From positions 19,827 to 64,952 of the forward strand of contig MELE01000120.1 of NCBI GenBank assembly GCA_001768615.1: a stretch of DNA of 45,126 bases, written 5' to 3'. Made by a program: the position numbers and the translations under genes. Below the pieces are notes generated by a model. The model was given only the letters and a program-made list of their open reading frames with translations. It ran no database searches and was not told the origin of the DNA. The stretch is from Acidobacteria bacterium RIFCSPLOWO2_12_FULL_67_14b. Its GTDB lineage: Bacteria; Acidobacteriota; Vicinamibacteria; Vicinamibacterales; UBA2999. Positions 8,008 through 16,048 of this stretch are shown piece after piece (position 1 is the stretch's first letter; the number at the start of each line of letters is the position of its first letter).

Positions 8008-8382
8008 ATGTCGGTGAGATCATTCGTGCTCGGTTCGGCGCTCGCCGCCGCGATGGCCGTCGCCGGCGCGTCGCTGGCGGCGCAGCCGCCGGCGAAGAAG
8101 GCCTACATCCTGGTGCAGTCGGAGGTGACCAACACCGAACAGTACGCGGCCTACACCAAGCTGTCGCCGGGCATCATTGCGAAGTACGGCGGCACGTTCC
8201 TCGCTCGTGGCGGGCGCAGCACCACGCTCGAAGGGGCGAAGGCGGCCTCGCGCGTGGTCGTGATCGAGTTCCCGAGCTTCGAGGCGGCGCGGAGCATGTA
8301 TGACTCGCCCGAATACACGGCGGCGCGCAAGGTGCGGGCCGGAGCAGCGACCATGCAGTTCGTGCTGGTCGAAGGACTCTAA
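8008..8382 (+). CDS. Secreted DUF1330-family protein
   Basis: A 124-residue protein with a clear signal peptide (SFVLGSALAAAMAVAGASLAAQ) and a DUF1330 domain: KAYILVQSEVTNTEQYAAYTKL, a conserved GGTFLARGG turn, and VVIEFPSFEAARSMYDSPEY near the end. The fold is a dimeric ferredoxin-like alpha/beta barrel; no enzymatic role is established for the family. The ATG at 8008 is preceded by AAGGAAGG at a good spacing. It follows the PAP2 gene by 13 bp and precedes the HupE gene by 11 bp, so it is probably in the same transcript. Confidence 0.88.
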   Translation: MSVRSFVLGSALAAAMAVAGASLAAQPPAKKAYILVQSEVTNTEQYAAYTKLSPGIIAKYGGTFLARGGRSTTLEGAKAASRVVVIEFPSFEAARSMYDSPEYTAARKVRAGAATMQFVLVEGL

Positions 8383-8393
8383 GGCGGCGCCCG

Positions 8394-9530
8394 TTGATTC
8401 GACTGCTGCTCGCGGCAGCCCTGCTCATGTGGGCCCGGCCGGCCGGAGCGCATCCCGCGCCGTTCAGCTATCTTGACCTCCATCTCGATTCCAGCGGCGT
8501 GACCGGCACGCTGGTGGTCCACGATCTCGACGCCGCCCACGACCTGAACGTGGCCGCGGCCGACACGCTGCTCGATCCCGCGGTGGCCGCGCGCGTCCGC
8601 GACATGCTCGTGGCCTTGCTGTCGCCCCGGCTGGCGCTGAGTTTCGACGGCCGCGCCGCCGCCGTCCAATGGGGCGCCGTCGACGTGGTCCCGGATCGCC
8701 AGAGTTTGCGGCTCGCCTTCACGGTCGCAGGCGCGAAGCCCGCGCGCGTCGGGCTGCAGGCCTACCTGTTCCCGTACGACCCGATCCACCAGACGTTCGT
8801 CAACATCTACGAAGACGGCGCGTTGCAACACCAGGCCATCCTCGACGTGACGCGGCAGACCGCCGACTACTACGCCGGCACCACGCAGGGCCGGCTGGCG
8901 GTCGTGCGGACGTTCGTGCTCTCCGGCATCGAGCACATCATGATCGGCCCCGACCACATCCTGTTCCTGGTCGGCCTGCTGCTGCTCGGCGGCTCGCTCT
9001 CACGCCTCGCGCTGATCGTCACGGCGTTCACGATCGGCCACAGCCTGACGTTGTCGCTCGCGGCTCTCGACATCGTCTCGCCGCCGTCACGGTACATCGA
9101 GCCGTTGATTGCGCTCACCATCGTTGTGGTGGGCGCCGACAACGTCCTGGTATTGCGGGGCACCCCCTTCGACTCGTCGCCAGATTCAGAGCGCCTCGCT
9201 CAGGGCAGGCAGGGGTCGACCCGCCAGGCGTCGGACATTCGTGCCTGGCTCGCAGCCGCCTTCGGGCTCGTGCACGGGTTCGGCTTCGCGTCGGTGTTGA
9301 AGGAGTTCGGGCTGCCGCAGGCCGCGCTCGGCTGGTCGCTCTTCGCGTTCAACCTCGGCGTCGAGCTCGGCCAGCTCGTCATCGTCGGCGTCGTCGCCAC
9401 GGTGCTGGAGCTCATCCGCCGGCGTAGCGTGTCATGGTCCGCGCGCGTAGCGCTGGCCGGGTCGATCTGCGTTATCCTTGCGGGCCTGTACTGGTTCGTC
9501 GAACGGGTGTTTCTGACGGGAGGGGCGTGA
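8394..9530 (+). CDS. HupE/UreJ-family membrane protein with repeat insertion
   Basis: A 378-residue protein. A signal peptide (residues 1-20, ending GAHPAP) is followed by an extracytoplasmic domain of about 150 residues and a C-terminal HupE/UreJ-type bundle with the His-containing signatures GIEHIMIGPDHILFL, TIGHSLTLSLA and GLVHGFGFASVL. HupE/UreJ relatives are linked to nickel or cobalt transport, but no hydrogenase or urease gene is nearby. The start is TTG 8394, with AGGCGGC upstream; ATG 8427 would cut the signal peptide. Residues about 258-273 (FDSSPDSERLAQGR), in the loop before the last conserved block, are encoded by a dispersed repeat. Confidence 0.85.
   Translation: MIRLLLAAALLMWARPAGAHPAPFSYLDLHLDSSGVTGTLVVHDLDAAHDLNVAAADTLLDPAVAARVRDMLVALLSPRLALSFDGRAAAVQWGAVDVVPDRQSLRLAFTVAGAKPARVGLQAYLFPYDPIHQTFVNIYEDGALQHQAILDVTRQTADYYAGTTQGRLAVVRTFVLSGIEHIMIGPDHILFLVGLLLLGGSLSRLALIVTAFTIGHSLTLSLAALDIVSPPSRYIEPLIALTIVVVGADNVLVLRGTPFDSSPDSERLAQGRQGSTRQASDIRAWLAAAFGLVHGFGFASVLKEFGLPQAALGWSLFAFNLGVELGQLVIVGVVATVLELIRRRSVSWSARVALAGSICVILAGLYWFVERVFLTGGA
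9167..9210. repeat. 44-bp dispersed repeat, copy 2, in frame inside HupE
   Basis: CTTCGACTC (9167-9175) and GCCTCGCTCAGGGCAGGC (9193-9210) are the exact reverse complements of the two ends of the element at 3334-3377. Both copies are 44 bp long, while the central 17 bp differ. The coding frame is preserved, adding a polar, Ser/Asp-rich loop to the membrane protein. Confidence 0.8.
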
Positions 9531-10408
9531 TGAAGCGTGGGCTGGTGATCGGACTCATCGTCGGTGCAGGTTTGGCCGTGACGCAGGCGCAGCAACCCAC
9601 GCCGGCCAAGCCGAACGTGGCGGAGATCGAGAAGGTCAAAGACAACCTCTACATGATCACGGGGGCGGGGGGCGGCGGCAACACGGCCGCGTTCATCACG
9701 GCCAACGGGGTCGTTCTCGTCGACACGAAGAACCCCAACTGGGGCCAGGCGATCCTCGACAAGGTGAAGACCGTCACGTCGAAGCCCGTCACGCACATCA
9801 TCAACACGCACACGCACGGCGATCACGTGGGCAGCAACGAGTTCTTCCCCGCCTCGGTTGAAATCGTCGCCCACGAGAACACCGGCGCCAACATGGCGAA
9901 GATGACGAACTTCGCCGACGCGTCGAAGAGGTTCGCGCTGCCGGACAAGACCTTCAAGGACAAGATGACCGTGCTCAACGGCGCCGACGCCATCGACCTC
10001 TACTACTTCGGCCGCGGGCACACAAACGGCGACATCTTCGTCGTCTTCCGCGGCCTGCGGACCGTGCATGCCGGCGACATCTTCGCGAGGAAGGGCACAC
10101 CCCTGCTGGACATGAACAACGGCGGCAGCGGCGTGCTGATCGGCGAGACGCTCGCCAAGGCGGCCGCCGGCATCAGGAACGTCGACACGGTGATCACCGG
10201 GCACAGCACCGTGATGACGTGGGCGGACCTCCAGGAGGTCGGCGAATTCAATCGCGCCTTTCTCGCCGCCGTCCAGGCGGCAATCAAGACGGGTAAGACG
10301 GCCGATCAGGCATTGGCGGACCTGAAGCTGCCGGAGAAATTCAGCGCCTACCAGATGACGGGCGCGAAAGACAACGTGCCCAAGATCTACGCTGAGCTCG
10401 GCAAATAG
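9530..10408 (+). CDS. Secreted MBL-fold metallo-hydrolase
   Basis: A 292-residue protein with a signal peptide (RGLVIGLIVGAGLAVTQAQQ) and a metallo-beta-lactamase fold. The dinuclear metal motif is intact: NTHTHGDHVG gives His94, His96, Asp98, His99; further ligands are in RTVHAGDIFA and ITGHSTV. The GRGHTNGDIFVVF segment is typical of the broad class of periplasmic MBL hydrolases rather than true class B beta-lactamases. The ATG at 9530 overlaps the HupE stop by one base (TGATG) with GGAGGGG upstream, indicating coupling. Substrate cannot be read from sequence. Confidence 0.9.
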   Translation: MKRGLVIGLIVGAGLAVTQAQQPTPAKPNVAEIEKVKDNLYMITGAGGGGNTAAFITANGVVLVDTKNPNWGQAILDKVKTVTSKPVTHIINTHTHGDHVGSNEFFPASVEIVAHENTGANMAKMTNFADASKRFALPDKTFKDKMTVLNGADAIDLYYFGRGHTNGDIFVVFRGLRTVHAGDIFARKGTPLLDMNNGGSGVLIGETLAKAAAGIRNVDTVITGHSTVMTWADLQEVGEFNRAFLAAVQAAIKTGKTADQALADLKLPEKFSAYQMTGAKDNVPKIYAELGK

Positions 10409-10760
10409 CCGTCGCCAGCGCCGATCCGAGCAGCATCGCGATCACGACCGCGCCCAGGTGTGCGGACAGCACGTGGGCGGGTTCCGAGAAATGACAGAAG
10501 AGGCGCCAGCCGGCGTCGGCCATCAGGCCGGCGCCGAGGCCCAGCAGGGCCCCCGCCAGCGCCGGCCGGGTCGGATAGGCGCGCGCGGCCAGCGGAAGCG
10601 TGAGCCACAGTGACAGCGACACGCGGCTCCACGGCCGGCTGGGAATCGACTCGCGCAGCGCGGCGACGATCAACGCGAACCCGACGATGACCTGGAACGC
10701 GGACGCGCCCCAGGTGCCGGTAAGGCCAAGCCGCGCCGCGCACCGGCAACGCCATCTCCG
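10341..10760 (-). pseudogene. 5'-truncated NrsF (DUF1109)-like anti-sigma factor remnant
   Basis: The minus-strand frame opens after a TGA at 10761-10763 and encodes ARLGLTGTWGASAFQVIVG, then several hydrophobic segments, then GWRLFCHFSEPAHVLSAHLG, which resembles the C-terminal half of NrsF-type six-helix anti-sigma factors. There is no plausible start codon with a ribosome site, the N-terminal helices are missing, and the 3' end runs 68 bp into the convergent MBL gene. It is boxed in by the ketopantoate reductase gene. No partner ECF gene is adjacent. A functional short membrane protein from an internal TTG (10673) cannot be excluded. Confidence 0.55.
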
Positions 10761-10772
10761 TCACATATCCGC

Positions 10773-11690
10773 TCAGCGGGCGCCGTGTACGAATGGCGAC
10801 AGCACGGTAGTGATGAACTGGTGCGTCGGCGCCGGGACGCCGACTTCCCTTCCCAGCCGGACGACGGCGCCGCTCAGCCACGGCAGCTCGAGCGGGCGGC
10901 CGCGCTCCAGGTCTTCGAACATCGACGACTTCGACTCGGCCGGGAACCGGTGAATCAGCTTGAGGGTCTCGTCGACGAGGTTCTCGGGAAACCTGACTCC
11001 CCTCGCGCGGCCGACGGCAATCGCTTCGTCGATCGCCGTCATCATCATGGCGAACAGATCCTTGTCGTCCCGGATCACGCCCATCGGACACCGCGTCACC
11101 GCGGTCATCCCGCTCCAGGTGGACAGCCGCACGAACTTGACCCACAGGTCGGTTTCGATCCCGGTGCTGGTTTTCGCGTGAAAGCCCGCGCGCGTGCACG
11201 CCTCTTCGAAGGCCACCAGGCGCGGCGACCTCGTCCCGTCCGGCTCGCCGAACACGAGCTGATGCGCGGCCGTGTGTCGAAGGTGCCCGGGCTTGTCGAT
11301 CACGATCACGATGTAGGCCGCGGCGCCGGCCACGTGATCCTTGCCGACGTGCTTCGCCACCATGTCGACGGCCTCGACGCCGTTCTGGAGCGTGATGACG
11401 ACGGTGTCGGGGCCAATCAGGGGGGTCAGCGTGGCAGCCGCCGCGTCCGCGTCGTAGAGCTTGACCGTGAACAGCACGACGTCCACCGGTCCCACCGCCT
11501 GCGGACGATCCGTGGCCGACACCTTCGGCAGGTGAAGCGCGCCGGCCGGGCTCTCGATGTGGAGCCCGCCCTGCTGCAGGGCCGCGAGGTGCGCGCCCCG
11601 CGCCAGGAACGTGACGTCTTCACCCGCGGCCGCGAGACGTCCGCCGAAATAGCCGCCCACGGCGCCGGAACCGAAGATCGCCACCTTCAC
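10773..11690 (-). CDS. 2-dehydropantoate 2-reductase family protein
   Basis: A 305-residue NADP-dependent reductase related to PanE, which reduces ketopantoate to pantoate in coenzyme A synthesis. The N-terminal Rossmann motif is GSGAVGGYFGG (7-17). The catalytic Lys is Lys185 in DLWVKFVRLS, although the usual Asn four residues later is Leu here. The C-terminal substrate motif SSMFEDLERGRPLEL is present. Because bacteria carry several PanE-like paralogues, the true substrate may differ. It overlaps the upstream cupin gene by 4 bp (ATGA) and ends a four-gene minus-strand cluster. Confidence 0.88.
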   Translation of the reverse strand: MKVAIFGSGAVGGYFGGRLAAAGEDVTFLARGAHLAALQQGGLHIESPAGALHLPKVSATDRPQAVGPVDVVLFTVKLYDADAAAATLTPLIGPDTVVITLQNGVEAVDMVAKHVGKDHVAGAAAYIVIVIDKPGHLRHTAAHQLVFGEPDGTRSPRLVAFEEACTRAGFHAKTSTGIETDLWVKFVRLSTWSGMTAVTRCPMGVIRDDKDLFAMMMTAIDEAIAVGRARGVRFPENLVDETLKLIHRFPAESKSSMFEDLERGRPLELPWLSGAVVRLGREVGVPAPTHQFITTVLSPFVHGAR

Positions 11691-11992
11691 AGCTTCACCG
11701 CATCCAGGGTCACGACAGGGTCGTCGCCGACGACCGCCGCGCTGTGAACGGATCCGCGGGGAATGGCGACCCAGTCGCCGGGCCCGAGCACGGCGAGGTG
11801 CCCGCCCACCACGAGCCGGAACCGGCCCGACACCACCGCGTCGATCTTGTCGACGCCGTGCGTGTGGTCGGGGAACACCGTGCCCGGCTCGTAGACGTAC
11901 TTCGCGATGCGATACCCGCGCGACTCGAGCTTGGCGCGAAGGGCGGCTTCGGTGACCGGTCCGTCAGCCGCATTCCACCGTTGCACCGCCAT
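11687..11992 (-). CDS. Small single-domain cupin
   Basis: A 101-residue cytoplasmic protein consisting of one cupin barrel. Motif 1 is PDHTHGVDKIDAVVSG with metal-ligand histidines and Asp/Lys at the usual Glu position; motif 2 is GDWVAIPRGSVHSAAVVG. No signal peptide is visible. It follows the ferritin gene by 9 bp and overlaps the reductase gene by 4 bp, so it belongs to the same operon. It may bind a metal and a small ligand or act as an accessory isomerase; function is not assigned. Confidence 0.85.
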   Translation of the reverse strand: MAVQRWNAADGPVTEAALRAKLESRGYRIAKYVYEPGTVFPDHTHGVDKIDAVVSGRFRLVVGGHLAVLGPGDWVAIPRGSVHSAAVVGDDPVVTLDAVKL

Positions 11993-12001
11993 CGGGCCGT
12001 C

Positions 12002-12523
12002 TTACGCCGCGCCGGCGGGCGAAACGGGCATGCCGGGCACCGAGCCGCCGGCGAGCTCCTGATCGATCATCAGCAGCCCGACGCCGGTGTTGCCGGCGAG
12101 GCGGATGCGTCCGAGGACGGCGCGCGCCGCCGCCTCTTCTTCCATCTGCTCGGTCACAAACCACTGCAGCATCACGACGCCGGGGCGGTCTTTCGCCTTT
12201 TCGGCCATCGCAAACAGCTCGTTGATCGACGCCGTGACGTCCTGCTCGTTCTTCAGCAGGTGCTCGCACAACGCCTCGGCCGATTTCCACGACGCCGGCG
12301 GCGCCGCGATGGCGGGCAGCGTGACCTTCTGATCGCGCTCGACCAGGTGATCGATGATCCGCTGCGCATGCATCAGCTCATCGGCCGACTGCTTCCGCAT
12401 CCACGTGGCGAATCCGGGCAGGTCGTGTTCCGACAGCCAGATCGACATCGCCAGGTATTCGTGCGACGCCCGGAACTCGAGCTTGAGATGTTCGTTGAGG
12501 CCTTTCAGCAGGTCCTTCGTCAT
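12002..12523 (-). CDS. Non-haem ferritin
   Basis: A 173-residue four-helix iron-storage protein of the FtnA type that oxidises Fe(II) and stores the mineral in a 24-subunit shell. Ferroxidase ligands are recognisable: Glu16 and Tyr23 in LKLEFRASHEYLAMS, Glu49 and His52 in ADELMHAQR, then the acidic/Gln pair in helix 4 (QWFVTEQMEEE). The C-terminal tail (GGSVPGMPVSPAGAA) is a flexible extension. It lies 6 bp after the lipoprotein gene. No Fur box was recognised in the upstream region. Confidence 0.92.
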   Translation of the reverse strand: MTKDLLKGLNEHLKLEFRASHEYLAMSIWLSEHDLPGFATWMRKQSADELMHAQRIIDHLVERDQKVTLPAIAAPPASWKSAEALCEHLLKNEQDVTASINELFAMAEKAKDRPGVVMLQWFVTEQMEEEAAARAVLGRIRLAGNTGVGLLMIDQELAGGSVPGMPVSPAGAA

Positions 12524-12529
12524 GACGTC

Positions 12530-12934
12530 CTATGGGGTAATGGTGAACTTGAACACCGGCGACGCCACGAGGGCCTCGCCGGCCTTCCGCGCCGTCACGC
12601 TCCACGTGTGCGCTTCCGGTTCGAGCCCCACCGTCTTGGGCAGGTGCGCCTCAGTCGCGGTCAGCAGCGGGCTCTCGAAGACGACGCGGCCGTCGCTGCC
12701 GAGAATGCGGATGATGTAGCCATCGGCCCCGTCAGCGGCGGACCAGCGAAACAGATCGATGTGCCCCGCGCTGGCCCCGTCGGCGGGCTCGAGCAAGGTG
12801 ATGGCCGCCGCGGGCTTCGGGGCGGGGGCGGGCGCCGTGGCCGCCGGAGCGGGCGCGCTCGACGGGGCGGGCGCGCCTGGCCCGCACGCCGCCACCGAGA
12901 GAATCATGAGGAAGGCAAACACACGCTGAATCAT
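12530..12934 (-). CDS. Lipoprotein with Ala/Pro linker and fibronectin-III-like domain
   Basis: A 134-residue exported lipoprotein. The signal MIQRVFAFLMILSVAAC ends in a lipobox at Cys17, followed by an Ala/Pro/Ser linker of about 30 residues. The C-terminal 90 residues (ITLLEPADGASAGHIDLFRW...YIIRILGSDGRVVFESPLL) read like a small beta-sandwich that displays a fibronectin-type fold. It is the first gene of the ferritin-cupin-reductase cluster and diverges from the secreted cupin at 13031 across 96 bp. Function unknown. Confidence 0.8.
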   Translation of the reverse strand: MIQRVFAFLMILSVAACGPGAPAPSSAPAPAATAPAPAPKPAAAITLLEPADGASAGHIDLFRWSAADGADGYIIRILGSDGRVVFESPLLTATEAHLPKTVGLEPEAHTWSVTARKAGEALVASPVFKFTITP

Positions 12935-13030
12935 CCTTCGATTCTATCCAAACTCGCGTCCGCGACGGTTGACCTCCTTTTCCGGCGAACAGCGCCTTAT
13001 CAAGCAAGGACAAAAAACAGGAGGTCCCAT

Positions 13031-13504
13031 ATGTCGTCTTTGACTCGAACCGCAGCTGGCCTTACTCTCGTGGCTCTACTCGGCACTCCCGCCGGCATTC
13101 TCGCGCAAGCGCCCAGGCACGTGGCCTTCACCCCCGCCGAACTGACGTGGGGGCCGGCGCCCCCGGTGCTTCCGCCCGGGGCGCAGATCGCCGTCCTGGA
13201 CGGCGATCCGGGCAAGGAAGGCTTCTTCAGCCTCCGCCTCAAGTTCCCGGACGGGTACAAGATCGCGCCCCACTGGCACCCGACCGACGAGAACATCGTC
13301 GTGATCTCCGGGCTGTTTTCGATGGGCCTGGGCGACAAGCGCAATGACGCATCGATGCACCGGTTGCCGGCGGGGTCGTTTACGGTGATGCCGAAGATGG
13401 GCCGCCACTACGCCAGCGCGAAGGGCGAGACGGTCGTGCAGATCTACGGGCAGGGCCCGTTCCTCGTCAACTACGTCAACCCGGCCGACAACCCGACCAA
13501 ATGA
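13031..13504 (+). CDS. Secreted cupin-domain protein (DUF4437-like)
   Basis: A 157-residue protein with a signal peptide (AGLTLVALLGTPAGILAQ) followed by a cupin barrel. The metal motif is APHWHPTDENIVVISG and the second motif region PAGSFTVMPKMGRHYASAKG. A perfect AGGAGG at 13019-13024 fixes the ATG at 13031; the same frame is open far upstream but that extension is antisense to the minus-strand genes. Its stop codon at 13502-13504 directly abuts the stop of the convergent kinase gene at 13505, leaving no room for a separate terminator. Confidence 0.9.
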   Translation: MSSLTRTAAGLTLVALLGTPAGILAQAPRHVAFTPAELTWGPAPPVLPPGAQIAVLDGDPGKEGFFSLRLKFPDGYKIAPHWHPTDENIVVISGLFSMGLGDKRNDASMHRLPAGSFTVMPKMGRHYASAKGETVVQIYGQGPFLVNYVNPADNPTK

Positions 13505-16048
13505 CTACGCCAGGCCGAGGAGGCGTTCGCCGCCTGCCTCGCGGAACTTGCGGACGGCCTGGGCGTGCCGGACCTGGGCGCGGGCCAGGGCGGCCGTGAA
13601 CACCGGATCGGCGCGCAGGTGGTCGAGCCACGAATCGCGCTCGAACCCCGGCGCGCAGAAGTAGCCCGCATCGACGGCGCGGCTGAATTGCGTCACCGCG
13701 GCAGCGGTCGCACCCAGCCGCGCGTAGGTGCGGGCGATATGGAAGATCGACTCGGGATCGGGATTCCGCGGCGCCAGTTCGTCGAGCAGCTCGCGGCACG
13801 CGTCCGTCTTCCCCGTCAGTAACAGCGGCAGGATCCGCTGATACGAACGGGTGGTGGCGTCACGAACAACGCCCGAGGCCTGTTCGGCCGCCTTGAGCGC
13901 CTCGTCGTTCCGCCCCAGCGAGACGTACGGGAGCCCGAAGAAGAAGCCGTGCGGGCCAAAGCCTTCGATCGCCTGTTCGAACTCGCCGCGAATCCAGTGC
14001 GTCTGCGCCACGCTGGTGGCAATCTGCGGATCGATTCGCCTCGCGTGCGCGTGCGCCGCCACCGACGCGTCGAACAGGCCGCAGTAGCGGCACGCGTGCA
14101 CGAGTCCGGCATAGAGCTCCGGATCGGCCCGGCGCTGGCGGGCCCGGCGGACCAATCGCAACATCGCCTCTTCGGCTCGGCCCAGGTCCGTCTCGAGCGG
14201 CGTGTAGAGGTGATGCGCGATCGGCAGGTCGGGGTCGATCTCGAAAGCGTTGCGAAACGCCCCGTCCGCGCGCCGCAGGTTCTCCGTCATCACCGCGACG
14301 GTGGCGGATCGGAACTTGGCGGTCAGGCGATAGCACCGCCCAAGCCGGGCCCACGCCGGCGCGTACGCGGGATCTTCGGCCACGCATTCGACGTAGAGGT
14401 CGCGCGCGATCGTCCAGTCGTCCGAATGATAGAAGTGACTGTTGCCGCGCAGGTACAGTTCGTAGGCCTTCGCGCTGGCCGGCGCGTTGCCGCGCAACAT
14501 CTGCTGGTCGCGCCCCGCCAGCGGCAGCGACAGCGAGTCGACGATGCGCTCGCTCAGCTCGTCCTGGATGCGAATGAGATCGTCGACCGGCACATCGATG
14601 CGGTCCGACCAGATGATCGTCCCTTCCGGCGCGGCGAGCAGCTGCGCGCTGACGCGCAGTTGCGGCCCCATGCGGAGCAGCGTGCCGACCAGCACGGCAT
14701 CGGTTTCCGTTGCGGCCGCCAGCGCCCGCAGATCGAGTTCCGCGGCGGCAAAGCGCGCGGCGGCCAGGCTCGATCGCACGATCAACGAGTCGAGGTTCGA
14801 GAGCGTCGTGGCAATCGCATCGGCCAGGCTGAAGGCGAGAAAGTCCGTCTCGGCATCGGGCCGCAACAATCGGAACGGCAGCACCACCAGGCGGGTGCGC
14901 TTCGCAATCCGGCTGCGCGGGGTCGACCCGGCATCGTCGTCGGGCCGAAGATCGCGAACGGGCTGGGCCGGCTGACCCGGGCGATCGGACTCGAGCTGCT
15001 TGCTGAGCGCGGCGAGTTCCGCGCTGACTTCCGCGCCATTCGAGTGCCGCTCGGTCCTGTTCTTGCGGAGGGCCTTCGCCACGATGCGCTCGAGCCCCGG
15101 TGGCGCCTGCGGCGCCTTCAGATCGAGCGGCACCGGCTCGGCGTTGAGGATGGCCGCGACCAGGTCGGCGGACGTGGCACCGCTGAACGGCGGGCTCCCG
15201 GTGACCATTTCGTAGAGCATCGCGCCGAGGCTCCAGATGTCGCTGCGGGCATCGAGCTCGAGGCCGCGCGCCTGCTCGGGCGACATGTATTGGGGCGTAC
15301 CCATCACCACGCCGGGACTGGTGCGCAGCGCCGGGCCGCCTTCCGCGGGTGTGTCGGCCAGCTTGGCGAGGCCGAAGTCGAGCACCTTCACATAGCCGTC
15401 GGGCCGCACCATCACGTTCTCCGGCTTCACGTCACGATGGACGATGCCGCGGGCGTGCGCCGCCGACAGCGCGTGGGCCACTTGCAGGCCAATCGCGACG
15501 GCCTCCTGGATCGCCAGCGGTGAATGCTGCATCCGCTGCCGCAGCGTCTGGCCTTCGACGAACTCCGTGACCATGAACGGCCGTCCATCGTGATCGCCGA
15601 AATCGTGGATCACGAGGATGTTGGGATGGTTGAGGGCGGAGACGGAGTGCGCCTCCTGCCGGAACCGGCGCAGCCGATCCTCGTCGAGGCTCAACCGCCG
15701 CGACAGCAGCTTCACCGCGACGGGCCGATTGAGCTTCGAGTCACGCGCGAGGTAGACCTCGCCCATGCCTCCCGCGCCGATGCGCGAGTCGACGTCGTAC
15801 GAACCGATGCGCGTGCCGACGATCTCATCCGCAGCGTCCAACGGCTCGCCGATCACGACGCGGGCCGGCGTCTCGAGGAACGTGTCGGCCCGATCGTGCG
15901 ACGCGAGCAGCGCGTCGACCTGCCGGCGCAGCCCGGCGTCGGACCCGCACGCGCGATCGAGGTAGGCGTTCCGCTTCGCCGCGGCCAGACCGGCGGCGCC
16001 ATCGAACACGGCGCGGATGCGGACCCAGTCTTCCGGGCGGGTGCTCAT
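13505..16048 (-). CDS. Ser/Thr protein kinase with FlgO/TolB-like and TPR domains
   Basis: An 847-residue kinase. An N-terminal region of about 80 residues (WVRIRAVFDGA...QVDALLASH) is typical of sigma-linked acidobacterial kinases. The kinase domain spans about 82-345: G-loop IGAGGMGEVY (90-99), Lys113 in VAVK, HRDVKPEN (Asp206), DFG at 224-226, and GTPQYMSPEQ. Residues about 385-510 (LVVLPFRLLRPDAETDFLAFSLADAIATTL... VLVGTLLRM) resemble the FlgO/adenylate-cyclase-associated domain. The remaining 330 residues are TPR-like helices (LYLRGNSHFYHSDDWTIARDLY). No membrane segment is evident, so it is probably cytosolic. The ATG at 16048 overlaps the sigma-factor stop (ATGA), which ties the two translationally. 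Confidence 0.94.
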   Translation of the reverse strand: MSTRPEDWVRIRAVFDGAAGLAAAKRNAYLDRACGSDAGLRRQVDALLASHDRADTFLETPARVVIGEPLDAADEIVGTRIGSYDVDSRIGAGGMGEVYLARDSKLNRPVAVKLLSRRLSLDEDRLRRFRQEAHSVSALNHPNILVIHDFGDHDGRPFMVTEFVEGQTLRQRMQHSPLAIQEAVAIGLQVAHALSAAHARGIVHRDVKPENVMVRPDGYVKVLDFGLAKLADTPAEGGPALRTSPGVVMGTPQYMSPEQARGLELDARSDIWSLGAMLYEMVTGSPPFSGATSADLVAAILNAEPVPLDLKAPQAPPGLERIVAKALRKNRTERHSNGAEVSAELAALSKQLESDRPGQPAQPVRDLRPDDDAGSTPRSRIAKRTRLVVLPFRLLRPDAETDFLAFSLADAIATTLSNLDSLIVRSSLAAARFAAAELDLRALAAATETDAVLVGTLLRMGPQLRVSAQLLAAPEGTIIWSDRIDVPVDDLIRIQDELSERIVDSLSLPLAGRDQQMLRGNAPASAKAYELYLRGNSHFYHSDDWTIARDLYVECVAEDPAYAPAWARLGRCYRLTAKFRSATVAVMTENLRRADGAFRNAFEIDPDLPIAHHLYTPLETDLGRAEEAMLRLVRRARQRRADPELYAGLVHACRYCGLFDASVAAHAHARRIDPQIATSVAQTHWIRGEFEQAIEGFGPHGFFFGLPYVSLGRNDEALKAAEQASGVVRDATTRSYQRILPLLLTGKTDACRELLDELAPRNPDPESIFHIARTYARLGATAAAVTQFSRAVDAGYFCAPGFERDSWLDHLRADPVFTAALARAQVRHAQAVRKFREAGGERLLGLA

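Noticed and set aside
9434-9529. Upstream start for the MBL-fold gene
   Set aside because: The extension overlaps HupE and lacks signal-peptide features, while ATG 9530 has a ribosome site and a clean signal peptide.
12961-13001. Promoter for the secreted cupin (TTGACC at 12969)
   Set aside because: No acceptable -10 at 16-18 bp spacing; CTTATC is too far, so the call was not made.
11744-13030. Very long N-terminal extension of the secreted cupin
   Set aside because: Antisense to ferritin, cupin and lipoprotein genes; a perfect ribosome site and signal peptide place the start at 13031.
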